DNA of 17,028 nucleotides from Bacteroidota bacterium (GTDB lineage Bacteria; Bacteroidota; Bacteroidia; Bacteroidales; VadinHA17): NCBI GenBank assembly GCA_030593185.1, contig JAUVHQ010000016.1, positions 1-17,028 of the forward strand. The letters are read 5' to 3'. The notes under the pieces are model-generated. The model was not told the origin of the DNA. It saw only the letters and a program-made list of their open reading frames with translations, and made no database searches. The position numbers were made by a program, and so were the translations under genes. This document shows, in pieces, positions 6,999 to 16,910 of this stretch (position 1 is the first letter of the stretch; each line of letters begins with the position of its first letter).

Positions 6999-8297
6999 CT
7001 AATCCATTTTCACATCATTTTCAGCAAACATTTCATTAAATGTTTTCTTCCACTTCTCAAAAAAGCGAGGTTTTTCTCCCTTATTATCTTTTTCCTGTTC
7101 AAGTAACTCATGTGAGGTTTCTTTTTCAACCTCATAAGTATTCAGGTATTCGAACCCTTTAAGCACGAGGCCAACGCTGGTAGCAAATTGTGGCTGGTTA
7201 ATATCATCGTCTAATTCACCACCTAAAAATTCATTTGGCAAACCTACTCTCACATCCATTCCTGTTTTAAATTTCACAAGTTGTGAGAGATGTCTGAGTA
7301 AAGCGCCTCCGCCTGTTAGTACAACACCGGCAGCAAGTTTCTCAAAATATCCACTGTTTTCTATTTCAAATATTACTGCATCAATTATTTCTTCCATCCT
7401 TGACTGGATAATATATGCCAGGCTTTTAAAAGAGATCTCCTTTGGTTCCCGTCCTGAAATACCCGGAATTGTTACCACCTTATCATCCGGAGAAATATCA
7501 CCGAGAGCCGAACCAAACTGGATTTTCAACGATTCAGCCTGCCGCTGGAGGATAGCACATCCTTCTTTGATATCTTTTGTAACCACATTACCACCAAAAG
7601 GTATTACGGCAGTGTGCCTGATAATATTATCATAATAAACAGCAACATCGGTTGTTCCTCCACCAATATCCACTAAAACCACACCTGCTTCTTTTTCATC
7701 ATCAGTAAGTACTGCTTCAGACGAAGCCAGTGGTTCCAGGATAAGCTCTCTTATTTGCAGTCCTGTCCTGTTAATACATTTCTCAATATTTTTTGCTGAA
7801 GCTATCTGTCCTATCACGATATGGAAATTAGCTTCCAGCCTTCTACCATTCATTCCTATAGGATTTTTCACGCCTGTTTCATTATCAACAATAAAATTCT
7901 GAGGCAGGACATGAATAATTTCCTCTCCAACATCAATAGGGATCTTATACATATCCTTTATCAGCCGGATAATATCTTCCCGTGTTATCTCTTCTTCCAC
8001 GGAATCCCTGTTAATATATCCTCTGTTTCGCATGCTCCGGATATGTTGACCGGCAATTCCGACAAAAACCTGGCTGAAATTTATTTCAGAACGTTTTTGA
8101 ACATCTTCTACGGTTGAGCGGATAGCATTCACGGTTTCTTCAATATTCAGGACAACTCCCCGTTTTATACCTTTTGAGGGAGCTTTGCTAAGTCCTAAAA
8201 TCTCGATTTTACCATTCTCATTTTTCCTGCCGACTACAGAAACAATTTTTGTGGTTCCAATATCAACAGCCGCAACGATATGGTCTTTTTTGTTCAT
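6999..8297 (-). CDS. ftsA: Cell division protein FtsA, actin-like Z-ring anchor
   Basis: The product has 432 residues. FtsA is an actin-fold ATPase that ties FtsZ filaments to the inner membrane and recruits later division proteins. The first phosphate loop is AVDIGTTKI (10-18), the second is VDIGGGTTDVA (from 209, with D210), and VVLTGGGALL near 330 is the adenosine-binding motif. The 1C (SHS2) subdomain lies between the two phosphate loops, roughly 85-165. The C-terminus has RFFEKWKKTFNEMF at 411-424, which plots as an amphipathic helix and should be the membrane-targeting sequence; a short acidic end follows. The start is the only reasonable ATG. A 70-bp AT-rich leader separates it from ftsQ, and ftsZ follows after 86 bp, giving the usual ftsQ-ftsA-ftsZ order. 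Confidence 0.96.
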   Translation of the reverse strand: MNKKDHIVAAVDIGTTKIVSVVGRKNENGKIEILGLSKAPSKGIKRGVVLNIEETVNAIRSTVEDVQKRSEINFSQVFVGIAGQHIRSMRNRGYINRDSVEEEITREDIIRLIKDMYKIPIDVGEEIIHVLPQNFIVDNETGVKNPIGMNGRRLEANFHIVIGQIASAKNIEKCINRTGLQIRELILEPLASSEAVLTDDEKEAGVVLVDIGGGTTDVAVYYDNIIRHTAVIPFGGNVVTKDIKEGCAILQRQAESLKIQFGSALGDISPDDKVVTIPGISGREPKEISFKSLAYIIQSRMEEIIDAVIFEIENSGYFEKLAAGVVLTGGGALLRHLSQLVKFKTGMDVRVGLPNEFLGGELDDDINQPQFATSVGLVLKGFEYLNTYEVEKETSHELLEQEKDNKGEKPRFFEKWKKTFNEMFAENDVKMD

Positions 8298-8367
8298 AGT
8301 ATTAGATTTTTAATGTGGTTATTTATTTTTTTTAATTATATTTTACCGATAATTAATCTCCTTTTAG

Positions 8368-9150
8368 CTAATAAGTACGTTTAGTACAAACTATTTGTCC
8401 GTCAAATTTCAGGTTAATTGCTTTATACTTGTTCCACCCCACCTTGTTCAGACCTTTTTCAAACAATGCGTATAGTTTCCTGAACTTTTCCTGGTAGCCG
8501 TCAAAGCTTCCAAGAATAATTCTGTGGGCTCCAACACGTGGCACTAGTTCAAACTCTCCTTTTTTATTTACATATATCTGTTCAATCTGTGCCTTCCAGA
8601 AATCATGTGAACTGATGAAACAACCCAGTTCATGAATTTGTTTGATTATATTGTCAGAATCAATATTTTTTATCATAAGTTCCTGCATAATTTCCTCAGG
8701 TTCATTAATATAACCACTGGCTATCAGCACCCTGGGAGTGAATTTTTCAGAAAAAGGGATAACTGCACCTTCAGAGTCAATATAATAACTCATTCCCTTG
8801 TTATTTATAATTCTTACAACCGGTACTCTTTGAATTGCCTCAATATGCAATTTTCCCCCGATTGTTTTATATACTTCTACTTTTTTCAGTGTAGGATGTA
8901 AAGCAAGCCGGATTTCAATTTCCCGGGTATTAAGAGTTCCAATTGGATAACCAAGCACCTGATTATCACGTTTATTAATAACATTGAGTATGTCATCTTG
9001 TGTGACGAACCGGCTGGTAAGGGAATCAGGTAAACTGATATCAATCGAATTACATGGAGTTTTTTCGGACCGATCAACAACAAAACCGGGAACCACAACT
9101 ATATAGGTTATGATAACTACCCAAACAAATATTTTCAGAATCCGCTTCAT
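8368..9150 (-). CDS. ftsQ: Cell division protein FtsQ (DivIB family)
   Basis: The product has 260 residues: a short basic cytoplasmic end (MKRILK), one transmembrane helix about 6-22, then a periplasmic part. Residues about 34-114 look like a POTRA domain, with LTSRFVTQDDILNVINK, a loop, LNTREIEIRLALHPTLKKVEV, and the strand LHIEAIQRVPVVRI. The region after it (YYIDSEGAVIPF, then VLIASGY) fits the FtsQ beta domain. FtsQ links the cytoplasmic ring to the septal synthase FtsW/FtsI; in this phylum its sequence is poorly conserved, so the position between murC and ftsA is important evidence. It starts 7 bp after the murC stop, so the two genes are likely co-translated. Confidence 0.9.
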   Translation of the reverse strand: MKRILKIFVWVVIITYIVVVPGFVVDRSEKTPCNSIDISLPDSLTSRFVTQDDILNVINKRDNQVLGYPIGTLNTREIEIRLALHPTLKKVEVYKTIGGKLHIEAIQRVPVVRIINNKGMSYYIDSEGAVIPFSEKFTPRVLIASGYINEPEEIMQELMIKNIDSDNIIKQIHELGCFISSHDFWKAQIEQIYVNKKGEFELVPRVGAHRIILGSFDGYQEKFRKLYALFEKGLNKVGWNKYKAINLKFDGQIVCTKRTY

Positions 9151-9157
9151 TTTTCCT

Positions 9158-10540
9158 TTATCTATTCTTAAGCATTTTTTTCAGGGGTTCAACAAATTCA
9201 CCTATATCTCCTGCTCCAAGCGTTAACAATACCTCCAAATCTTTATTTCCCAACAGATCAACCAGGTTTTCCTTTTTTGCCAATTGTTTATTTTCCATTT
9301 TCATTTTCTGCAATATCATCTCAGAAGTAACACCGGAAACCGGTTTTTCCCGGGCAGGATAGATATCTAAGAGTATAAGCTCATCCAATTCATCAAGACT
9401 ACCGGCAAATTCATTGGCAAAATTTTGTGTACGGGAATAAAGGTGTGGCTGAAACACCCCTGTTATTGATTTGCCGGGGAACAACTCCCTTACAGATGCG
9501 ATGCATGCGTTTAATTCTTCAGGATGGTGTGCATAATCGTCAATATAAACCAGCTTATCAGATTTGAATACAATTTCAAACCTGCGTTTGACACCTGAAA
9601 AATTTAACAATGCTTTTTTAATTGTCTCCTGCTTTACTCCAAGCAGTGTAAGAACTGCAACTGCGGCAACTGCATTTTCTACATTCATCCTTCCGGGATA
9701 ACCAAAGTGAATATCTTTGATAATTCCATCAGGTGTATGAATATTAAACAGATATAAACCTTCCTTGATAGTTACATCTGAACAATAGAAGTCAGCATTT
9801 GTATTAATTCCATATGTGTATTTTGATACATCATGCAGGTTTTCAGACTCAAGCGATAACCCTTTCTTTATCAGCAATATACCTCCTGGTTTTATTTGTC
9901 CGATAAATTTCACAAAAGCTTTTTCCATTTCATCTTTCCCCCCGTAAACATCCAGGTGATCAGCATCAATAGCAGTCACTACTGCCATCCATGGATATAA
10001 TTGCAGGAATGACCTGTCATATTCATCAGCTTCAAGCACAACCAAATCGCTTTTACCAAGAAGAAGATTTGTATTATAGTTTATTGAGATCCCTCCAAGG
10101 AAAGCGGAACAATCAAGCTCCGACTGTTTTAGCAAATGAGCAATGATAGTTGAAACTGTAGTTTTACCGTGAGTGCCGGCAACAGCTATACATTTGGCTT
10201 TACGGGTTATCCATCCAAGTGCTTCAGCCCTTTTCAATACCCGGAAACCTTTATTTCTAAAATATCTTAGTTCTGTATGTGCCTCAGGAACAGCAGGTGT
10301 GTATACAACCAGAATCTCCTCCTTTTTATTAATGTCCCTGTATATTTCAGGTATTTTATCTATATTATCAATATAATGAATTATGCTCCCTTCTGCTGAC
10401 AATTGTAAGGTGAGTTTCGATTCAACAAGGTCGTACCCGGCAACTTTGAAATCACCGGCCATAAAATACCTGGCAAGGGCACTCATCCCGATACCTCCGA
10501 TACCGATAAAATAAACCCTATGTATTTTGCCCGGATCCAT
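9158..10540 (-). CDS. murC: UDP-N-acetylmuramate--L-alanine ligase MurC
   Basis: MurC adds L-alanine to UDP-MurNAc using ATP, the first step of stem-peptide synthesis in the cytoplasm. The 460-residue product has the N-terminal Rossmann motif FIGIGGIGMSALA (11-23), the Mur-ligase P-loop AGTHGKTT (121-128; the histidine is typical of MurC), LEADEYDRSFL and DADHLDVYGG in the central domain, and DDYAHHPEE in the C-terminal domain. The length is a little below E. coli MurC (491). It begins 1 bp after the murG stop. The order murG-murC-ftsQ is standard. Confidence 0.97.
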   Translation of the reverse strand: MDPGKIHRVYFIGIGGIGMSALARYFMAGDFKVAGYDLVESKLTLQLSAEGSIIHYIDNIDKIPEIYRDINKKEEILVVYTPAVPEAHTELRYFRNKGFRVLKRAEALGWITRKAKCIAVAGTHGKTTVSTIIAHLLKQSELDCSAFLGGISINYNTNLLLGKSDLVVLEADEYDRSFLQLYPWMAVVTAIDADHLDVYGGKDEMEKAFVKFIGQIKPGGILLIKKGLSLESENLHDVSKYTYGINTNADFYCSDVTIKEGLYLFNIHTPDGIIKDIHFGYPGRMNVENAVAAVAVLTLLGVKQETIKKALLNFSGVKRRFEIVFKSDKLVYIDDYAHHPEELNACIASVRELFPGKSITGVFQPHLYSRTQNFANEFAGSLDELDELILLDIYPAREKPVSGVTSEMILQKMKMENKQLAKKENLVDLLGNKDLEVLLTLGAGDIGEFVEPLKKMLKNR

Positions 10541-10541
10541 A

Positions 10542-11660
10542 TTAATTTTTTTTCATCAATTTAAGCACTTCATCTGCAATCAGGTCAGCTGAATTTCTTA
10601 CAGTCATTTTCCTGATATTCAATGATAATAATTCTTTCTTTTTCTTATTAGCAGATAATTCCAGAACGGTATTCAATAAAGTTTCCCCGGCTTCACTGTC
10701 TTTCACCATAATGGCAGCCCTGTTTTTCACCAGAACCTGTGCATTTTTTGTCTGATGATCCTCTGCAACATTTGGAGAAGGCACAAGTATAACCGGTTTC
10801 CCTACAAGGTACAATTCCGAGATAGTTCCTGCCCCTGCTCTGGATACTATTACATCTGCAGACGAGTAAGCCAGATCCATACGGTTGATAAACGGAAACA
10901 ACTTCACATTTCCCACACCACTTAACAACATTGCCTCTTCAGCTTTTTTATGGTAAAATTCACCTGTTTGCCAAATAATACATACATTTTCATTTTTTAT
11001 TCTGCTAAGGCCTGTCATAATACTTTCATTAATGGTCCTTGCCCCTCCACTACCGCCAAGAACTAAAACTATTTCCGGTTTATTCTCAAGTCCGAAATAT
11101 TTCAATGCCTCTTTCTTTTTTTTCTCTAACTTATCAAGATCCTGTCTGACCGGGTTTCCGGTAAAAATTATTTTATTTTCCGGAAAATATTTATCCATAT
11201 TTTTATAGGCAACACAAATTTTTTCAGCTTTTTTTCCCAGGATTTTATTAGTGATACCGGCAAAAGAATTTTGCTCCTGAATCAAGGTTGGAATTCCTTT
11301 TTTCGAAGCACACCAGAGAACAGGAGCGCTGGCAAATCCTCCAACTCCTATCACCACAGAGGGCTGAAACCTGTTTATGATCTTTTTGGCAATAAACAAA
11401 CTGCGAAAAAGTTTAATTATAAAAACAATATTTTTAAAAGATAATCCTCTATGGAAACCTGTTACGGGCAGACCTTCAATAGCATAACCCGCTTCAGGCA
11501 CCTTTTTCATTTCCATTTTTCCTTCAGCTCCGACAAACAAAATATCAAGCTCCTGCCTTTTCAATTTTAAAGCGTTTGCAATTGAAATTGCCGGGAATAC
11601 ATGACCCCCTGTTCCACCACCGCTGATAATAATTTTGTTATCCTGTAACTTCCTCTTCAT
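10542..11660 (-). CDS. murG: Lipid II-forming GlcNAc transferase MurG
   Basis: MurG transfers GlcNAc from UDP-GlcNAc to lipid I at the inner face of the membrane, giving lipid II. The 372-residue GT28 enzyme has the N-terminal glycine loop SGGGTGGHVFPA (13-24) for the lipid acceptor, VGVGGFASAP-type and EQNSFAGITNKIL (129-141) signatures, the donor loop LGGSGGARTINE (201-212), and SRAGAGTISE (273-282) with H302-Q303 for binding UDP-GlcNAc. The start codon ATG at 11660 lies inside the end of ftsW (23-bp overlap), so translation is probably coupled. The C-terminus is intact. Confidence 0.97.
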   Translation of the reverse strand: MKRKLQDNKIIISGGGTGGHVFPAISIANALKLKRQELDILFVGAEGKMEMKKVPEAGYAIEGLPVTGFHRGLSFKNIVFIIKLFRSLFIAKKIINRFQPSVVIGVGGFASAPVLWCASKKGIPTLIQEQNSFAGITNKILGKKAEKICVAYKNMDKYFPENKIIFTGNPVRQDLDKLEKKKKEALKYFGLENKPEIVLVLGGSGGARTINESIMTGLSRIKNENVCIIWQTGEFYHKKAEEAMLLSGVGNVKLFPFINRMDLAYSSADVIVSRAGAGTISELYLVGKPVILVPSPNVAEDHQTKNAQVLVKNRAAIMVKDSEAGETLLNTVLELSANKKKKELLSLNIRKMTVRNSADLIADEVLKLMKKN

Positions 11661-12795
11661 CCGATTCGGTTTTGTCCAAATTTCTGCTTATACTTAAAAT
11701 AATTCCAAATGCAATACTTGTAAACAGCATCGATGATCCACCCATGCTAACAAGTGGCAATGTTTGTCCGGTTACGGGAAAAATTCCTACTGCCACTGCC
11801 ATATTAACCATTGCCTGAACGACAATCATAAGCGTTAACCCAATTGCAAGGAATGCAGGAAATGTCCGGTCACATTTTCTTACAATAACTCCGGCCCTGA
11901 ACAATAAAAACAGGTAGGCCAGTAATATAGGGATCCCCCCGATTATCAGCCCATATTCCTCAACGATAATTGCGTAAATAAAATCAGAATAGGGATTAGG
12001 CAAAAAGTTTCGCTGGACACTTTTCCCGGGCTTTTTCCCGAACAATCCACCTGTTGCAATAGCAATTTTTGCCTGCTGGCTCTGGTAACTTTCCTCACCC
12101 CCTTCTTCGAAGTAATTCTCTATGCGATTCTTCCAGGTATTTATTCTTCCTTCCTTTTCAACCAATGTTCCGACTGCAATAAAAAGTGCGAGTAACAATA
12201 TAGCAACACCACCTGAGGCAAGAAGATGTTTCATACTGATCCTGCCAATAAACATCAGTAAAAGTGAAATTCCGAAAATTAAGGCAGCAGTTGACAGGTT
12301 TGCCGGAAGGATCAATACACAAATTATTACAACAGGTATAATGACAGGTAAAAATGCCTCTTTGAAACTCTTTATTTCACCCTGTTTCATTGACAATACT
12401 CTTGCTATGTACATAATAAGAGCCAGCTTGGCAAAGTCAGATGTCTGAATTGTAAAACCCAGTCCCGGCAAAGTAAGCCAGCGGGTAGCCTGGTTGAAGT
12501 TTGTACCCAGAAACAGTGTAAGTATTAAAAGAATAACAGCTATCCCAATCAATAATTGGGATAATTTTGAATAGTATTTATAATGGATAAGGTGAGTGAT
12601 AAAAATGATCATTATTCCAAAGGCGAGGATCACGCCATGACGAACCAGGTAATACAATGAATTCCCGCCCATCTTATGCATAGCCAGCGTACTGGTTGAG
12701 CTATATACTGCCAGGAGTGAAAATATACTCAGGACAATAATAACACCCCAGATAATCGGGTCACCTTTCAGATATTTATTTATCTTTTCACCCAT
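11638..12795 (-). CDS. ftsW: Septal peptidoglycan glycosyltransferase FtsW (SEDS family)
   Basis: FtsW is the polytopic SEDS enzyme that polymerises lipid II at the septum, working with FtsI. The 385-residue product has about ten hydrophobic segments. Family marks are TRWLTLPGLGFTIQTSDFAK (about 104-123) and the large periplasmic loop ending NPYSDFIYAIIVEEYGL. Asp271 of SDFIYA aligns by context with the catalytic aspartate of SEDS enzymes. The C-terminal end has GQTLPLVSMGGSSM. A second SEDS member, RodA, would be encoded elsewhere; the dcw location (between murD and murG) argues for FtsW. It starts 5 bp after the murD stop and overlaps murG by 23 bp. Confidence 0.95.
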   Translation of the reverse strand: MGEKINKYLKGDPIIWGVIIVLSIFSLLAVYSSTSTLAMHKMGGNSLYYLVRHGVILAFGIMIIFITHLIHYKYYSKLSQLLIGIAVILLILTLFLGTNFNQATRWLTLPGLGFTIQTSDFAKLALIMYIARVLSMKQGEIKSFKEAFLPVIIPVVIICVLILPANLSTAALIFGISLLLMFIGRISMKHLLASGGVAILLLALFIAVGTLVEKEGRINTWKNRIENYFEEGGEESYQSQQAKIAIATGGLFGKKPGKSVQRNFLPNPYSDFIYAIIVEEYGLIIGGIPILLAYLFLLFRAGVIVRKCDRTFPAFLAIGLTLMIVVQAMVNMAVAVGIFPVTGQTLPLVSMGGSSMLFTSIAFGIILSISRNLDKTESDEEEVTG

Positions 12796-12800
12796 TCTTT

Positions 12801-14156
12801 TTACAGATTCCTTACTGCTTTCTTAAATTGTCTTCCACGATCTTCATAGTTATCAAACAAATCGAAGCTTGCGCATGCCGGAGAAAGTAGAACTGTATCT
12901 CCCTTTTTTCCATAAAAATAAGCAGTACGCACAGCTTCTTCCATTGAACCTGAATCAACAACATTGGCAACTATCTCATCATAAGCCTTATGTATCTTTG
13001 AATTATCTTTTCCCAAACATATGATAGCCTTTACTTTTTCTTTTACTAATGTGGTAAGACCGGAATAGTCGTTTCCTTTATCAATTCCTCCAACAATCCA
13101 AATCACCTGTGTTTTCATGCTTTCAAGAGCATACCATGTTGAATTTACGTTAGTTGCTTTTGAGTCGTTGACAAATCGGATTCCATGCACTTTAATAAAA
13201 TGTTCCAGACGATGTTCCACACCCTGAAAATCACTCAGGCTTTCCCTGATAGTTTCTTTCCTGATATGTAATACCTGGCCGGCAATACTTGCAGCCATGG
13301 AATTATAAATGTTGTGTTTCCCTTGTAAGGCTAATTCATCAATTGACATTTTCATTATTTTGTTTTTTTCTGTTTTAATATTTACCATATTGTTATAAAT
13401 AAAAGCTGCCTGGTTTTCTGATTTATACAGGGAAAAAGAAAGTAAATTCCCTGCTATCTCCCGTTTTTTCAACTCCCTTAGTATTATCTCATCGTCACCA
13501 CAAAAAATAAAAGAGTCATTTTTTTCCTGGTTCCGTACTACTCTGAATTTCGAATTCACATATCGGTCAAAGTCATATCCATACCTGTCAAGATGGTCGG
13601 GAGTAATATTCATCAGTACAGCTATATCAGCTTTGAAATTGTACATATTATCCAACTGGAAACTGCTTAATTCAATCACATAAAAATCACGATCTTCTAT
13701 CGCCACCTGCATAGCCAGGCTATTCCCAATATTTCCTGCAATCCCCACATTCAACCCGGCTTTTTTCATCATATGAAATATCAGGGAAGTTGTAGTGGTT
13801 TTACCATTGCTGCCTGTAACACATATTTTCGTGGCACCGGTATATCTCCCTGCAAATTCTATCTCAGAGATTACCGGTGTTTGTTTTTCCTTTAGTTTAC
13901 CTATTAGTTCAATATCATCAGGAATACCCGGACTTTTAATCACTTCATCTGCCAAAAGGATCTTTCCGGGCGAATGTCTTTTCTCTTCATATTCTATCCG
14001 GTAATTATCAAGCAACTTTTTATACTTATCTTTAATTTTTCCATTATCAGATACAAAAACATCCAGTCCTTTTTTAAGGCCCAGTATTGCAGCTCCTGTT
14101 CCGCTTTCTCCGGCACCAAGCACTACAATTCTTTCATTTTTTCTGTCTACTGACAT
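12801..14156 (-). CDS. murD: UDP-MurNAc-L-alanine--D-glutamate ligase MurD
   Basis: MurD adds D-glutamate to UDP-MurNAc-L-Ala in the cytoplasm. The 451-residue product has an N-terminal nucleotide-sugar domain with VLGAGESGTGAA (12-23), the P-loop TGSNGKTTTT (114-123), a central ELSSFQLD motif, NITPDHLDRYG, and the C-terminal FVNDSKATN signature typical of MurD. The short end with LSPACASFDLFDNYEDRG is also typical. It starts 5 bp after the mraY stop. Length is close to E. coli MurD (438). Confidence 0.97.
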   Translation of the reverse strand: MSVDRKNERIVVLGAGESGTGAAILGLKKGLDVFVSDNGKIKDKYKKLLDNYRIEYEEKRHSPGKILLADEVIKSPGIPDDIELIGKLKEKQTPVISEIEFAGRYTGATKICVTGSNGKTTTTSLIFHMMKKAGLNVGIAGNIGNSLAMQVAIEDRDFYVIELSSFQLDNMYNFKADIAVLMNITPDHLDRYGYDFDRYVNSKFRVVRNQEKNDSFIFCGDDEIILRELKKREIAGNLLSFSLYKSENQAAFIYNNMVNIKTEKNKIMKMSIDELALQGKHNIYNSMAASIAGQVLHIRKETIRESLSDFQGVEHRLEHFIKVHGIRFVNDSKATNVNSTWYALESMKTQVIWIVGGIDKGNDYSGLTTLVKEKVKAIICLGKDNSKIHKAYDEIVANVVDSGSMEEAVRTAYFYGKKGDTVLLSPACASFDLFDNYEDRGRQFKKAVRNL

Positions 14157-14161
14157 AGTAA

Positions 14162-15412
14162 TTATCTGATTTTCAACGTAACAATAGTTATTACAGCAAG
14201 CAGGATTGCTACAATCCAGAACCGGGTAACGATTTTTGGTTCGGTATATCCTTTTTTCTGGTAATGATGATGAATAGGCGCCATCAGAAAAACCCGTTTA
14301 CCCTGTCCATATTTCCTTTTAGTCCGTTTGAAAAAACTTACCTGAATTAATACAGACAAACTTTCTACCAGGAATATACCACAAAGGATAGGGATCAGCA
14401 GTTCTTTTCTTATCAGGATAGCAAAAACTGCAATTATACCACCCAATGGGAGACTGCCGGTATCTCCCATAAAAACCTGAGCAGGATAGGAGTTATACCA
14501 GAGGAACCCAATTGTAGCGCCGATAAACGCACTTATGAAAATTACTAATTCACCCGTATTGGGGATATACATAATATTCAAATAATCAGCATATATCATA
14601 TTACCTGACAGATATGCCAATATCCCCAGGGTTGTTCCAATAATTGCTGACGTACCGGTAGTCAATCCGTCAAGCCCATCAGTAAGATTTGCCCCATTGG
14701 AAACTGCGGTAATAATAAAAATGGTTATAATAATAAAAATAACCCAACCCCACTGTTTACTCTTTTCACCAAGAAAGGAGACCAGGTATGCATAATCAAA
14801 TTCATTATTCTTTATAAAAGGTATTGTTGTGATAGTACTTTTTACATCCCTGCTAATATATTTCGCTTCTTCATTTTCTCCGGTTACTCCTTCAAGCATT
14901 TCTTCTGTTTGAACAGCCTGATCTATCATCACAATTTCCCTGACTATAACATCATCGTTAAGATAAAGGGTTATCCCAACTATAAGTCCCAGAATTATCT
15001 GTCCTATAATCTTAAATCTACCGGCAAGTCCTTCCTTACTTTTTCTAAAGATTTTGATATAATCATCAATAAATCCTACAAACCCGAGCCAGACGGTAGT
15101 AATAAGCATCAGAATAACATAGATATTTCCAAGATCACCAAACAGGAGGGTTGGAATAATTATTGATGCCAGGATAATGATACCGCCCATAGAAGGAGTG
15201 CCAACTTTGCTATACTGGCCTTCAAGTCCCAGGTCCCTTACCACTTCACCAATTTGTTTTTTCTGCAGATACAATATGATTCGCTTTCCGAACAACAATG
15301 AAATGACAAGGGAGGTAATTATTGCCATTGCAGATCGGAAAGAAATATACTGAAACATACCCGCTCCGGGTACATCCAGACTTTCAAGATATCCGAATAA
15401 ATAATAAAACAT
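14162..15412 (-). CDS. mraY: Phospho-MurNAc-pentapeptide transferase MraY (lipid I synthase)
   Basis: MraY transfers phospho-MurNAc-pentapeptide from UDP to undecaprenyl phosphate, forming lipid I in the inner membrane. Visible active-site marks are GTPSMGGI (71-78), the acidic pair D116-D117 (FIDDYIKI), NLTDGLDGL (242-250) and the histidine triplet 381-383 in [12 protein letters not shown]. About ten transmembrane segments are present. At 416 residues it is about 55 longer than E. coli MraY (360). The extra length lies around residues 152-220, between two membrane segments, and is polar and acidic in part ([17 protein letters not shown]). This enlarged loop is, as I recall, common in Bacteroidota. 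It starts 18 bp after the murE stop. murF is missing from its usual place before mraY. Confidence 0.97.
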   Translation of the reverse strand: MFYYLFGYLESLDVPGAGMFQYISFRSAMAIITSLVISLLFGKRIILYLQKKQIGEVVRDLGLEGQYSKVGTPSMGGIIILASIIIPTLLFGDLGNIYVILMLITTVWLGFVGFIDDYIKIFRKSKEGLAGRFKIIGQIILGLIVGITLYLNDDVIVREIVMIDQAVQTEEMLEGVTGENEEAKYISRDVKSTITTIPFIKNNEFDYAYLVSFLGEKSKQWGWVIFIIITIFIITAVSNGANLTDGLDGLTTGTSAIIGTTLGILAYLSGNMIYADYLNIMYIPNTGELVIFISAFIGATIGFLWYNSYPAQVFMGDTGSLPLGGIIAVFAILIRKELLIPILCGIFLVESLSVLIQVSFFKRTKRKYGQGKRVFLMAPIHHHYQKKGYTEPKIVTRFWIVAILLAVITIVTLKIR

Positions 15413-15430
15413 ATTCTTTTTTCAATTCGG

Positions 15431-16903
15431 TTACATAGCTAAAACTTCAAACATACCGGCAACTACTTCTCTGTCATCAAAATGATATTTTACACCATTA
15501 ATCTCCTGGTATGTTTCATGGCCTTTCCCGGCAATCAGGATTACATCATCTTTTTCTGCCAACATACAAGCGATTTTTATAGCTTCTTTTCTGTCAATCA
15601 GGATCAATACTTTCCTTTTTTCATTCTTTTCCACACCCTTATACATATCATCAATGATCTTTTGCGGGTTTTCTGTCCGGGGATTATCAGATGTAAGTAT
15701 CACCTTATCACTTTTATTAACAGCAATACCGGCCATTACCGGTCGTTTTGCTTTATCCCGGTCACCCCCTGCTCCAACAACAGTTATTAATTGCTTTTTT
15801 GGTTTTTTTATTTTTCCAAGTGCATTCAAAATATTCTCCAGGGCATCAGGAGTATGTGCATAATCAACTACAGCAGTCACGCCTCCTTCCGACCTGATAA
15901 TCTCAAGGCGACCCGGTACCGGTTCAGATTCGCTAATTAATCTTATACGTTCATCTTTTTTCAAGCCAAGGAGATCAGCAGCTGCATAAACAGCAAGCAG
16001 ATTATAAACATTAAACTCCCCAACAAGCCTGCTCCATACTTCCTGGTTATCAATTTTAAGTAATGTACCCTCCTGTAAACTTTCAATTATTTTACATTTG
16101 AAATCTGCAACAGACTTTAGAGCATAGGTACTGATACCGGCGTCACAGTTTTGTACTATAATCTTTGCGTTCCTGTCATCTGCATTTACCAGAGCAAAAG
16201 CATCTTCCCCCAGATCATCAAAGAATTTTTTCTTAACATTTATATATTGCTTGAAATTATTATGGTAGTCAAGGTGATCATGAGTAATATTGGTAAAAAT
16301 CCCTCCTTTAAAAATAAGTCCGGCGGTCCGGTATTGATCAAGAGCATGAGAACTTACTTCCATAAAGACATATTCGCATTCTTTTTTAACCATTTCTGTA
16401 AGCAACCGGTTTATTTGTAAAATATCAGGGGTTGTATGGGTAGCGGGTATCTCTTTTTCAACAATTATGTTCCCTGTGGTAGAAATCAAACCTGTTTTCT
16501 TTCCGGTTTTCCTGAAAAGATTATAAAGAAGGTGTACAATTGTAGTTTTACCATTTGTACCTGTTACTCCAATAAGTTTGAGTTTTCCGGTAGGATTCCC
16601 GAAAAAATTTGCTGCTATTCTGCCTAAAGCAACGGCAGTATTATTTACCCGGATGAAAGTTACTTTTTCACCTGTCTTTACCGGAATTTTCTCACAGATA
16701 ATTGCAGATGCTCCATTACTAACAGCCGATGGTATATACTTGTGTCCATCCGTATTTGTACCCTTTACAGCAAAAAACATATTTCCCGGTTTTACCTCCC
16801 TGGAGTCAAATTGCAATCTTTTAACTTCAGTTTCCCGAGGGCCGGTAATTTTCAGGATATTTACCCCGTGTAATATGTCTTTCAATTTTACCATTCGAAA
16901 CAT
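15431..16903 (-). CDS. murE: UDP-MurNAc-L-Ala-D-Glu--meso-diaminopimelate ligase MurE
   Basis: MurE adds the third residue of the stem peptide. The 490-residue product has FDSREVKPGNMFFAVKG (32-48) of the substrate domain, the P-loop TGTNGKTT (114-121), NITHDHLDYH (205-214), and K224, at the place of the carbamylated lysine in E. coli MurE. The motif DNPR at 406-409 is the known signature of enzymes using meso-diaminopimelate, not lysine. I keep the ATG at 16903, 7 bp after the ftsI stop; an ATG three codons later (16894) is equally possible, as neither has a clear ribosome binding site. Length matches E. coli MurE (495). Confidence 0.96.
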   Translation of the reverse strand: MFRMVKLKDILHGVNILKITGPRETEVKRLQFDSREVKPGNMFFAVKGTNTDGHKYIPSAVSNGASAIICEKIPVKTGEKVTFIRVNNTAVALGRIAANFFGNPTGKLKLIGVTGTNGKTTIVHLLYNLFRKTGKKTGLISTTGNIIVEKEIPATHTTPDILQINRLLTEMVKKECEYVFMEVSSHALDQYRTAGLIFKGGIFTNITHDHLDYHNNFKQYINVKKKFFDDLGEDAFALVNADDRNAKIIVQNCDAGISTYALKSVADFKCKIIESLQEGTLLKIDNQEVWSRLVGEFNVYNLLAVYAAADLLGLKKDERIRLISESEPVPGRLEIIRSEGGVTAVVDYAHTPDALENILNALGKIKKPKKQLITVVGAGGDRDKAKRPVMAGIAVNKSDKVILTSDNPRTENPQKIIDDMYKGVEKNEKRKVLILIDRKEAIKIACMLAEKDDVILIAGKGHETYQEINGVKYHFDDREVVAGMFEVLAM

Positions 16904-16910
16904 TCGCTAT

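Noticed and set aside
8357..8365. AAAAGGAGA on the minus strand, a strong Shine-Dalgarno-like word after ftsQ
   Set aside because: It is about 60 bp from the ftsA start and no ATG, GTG or TTG in a usable frame lies 5-12 bp downstream, so it does not define a start.
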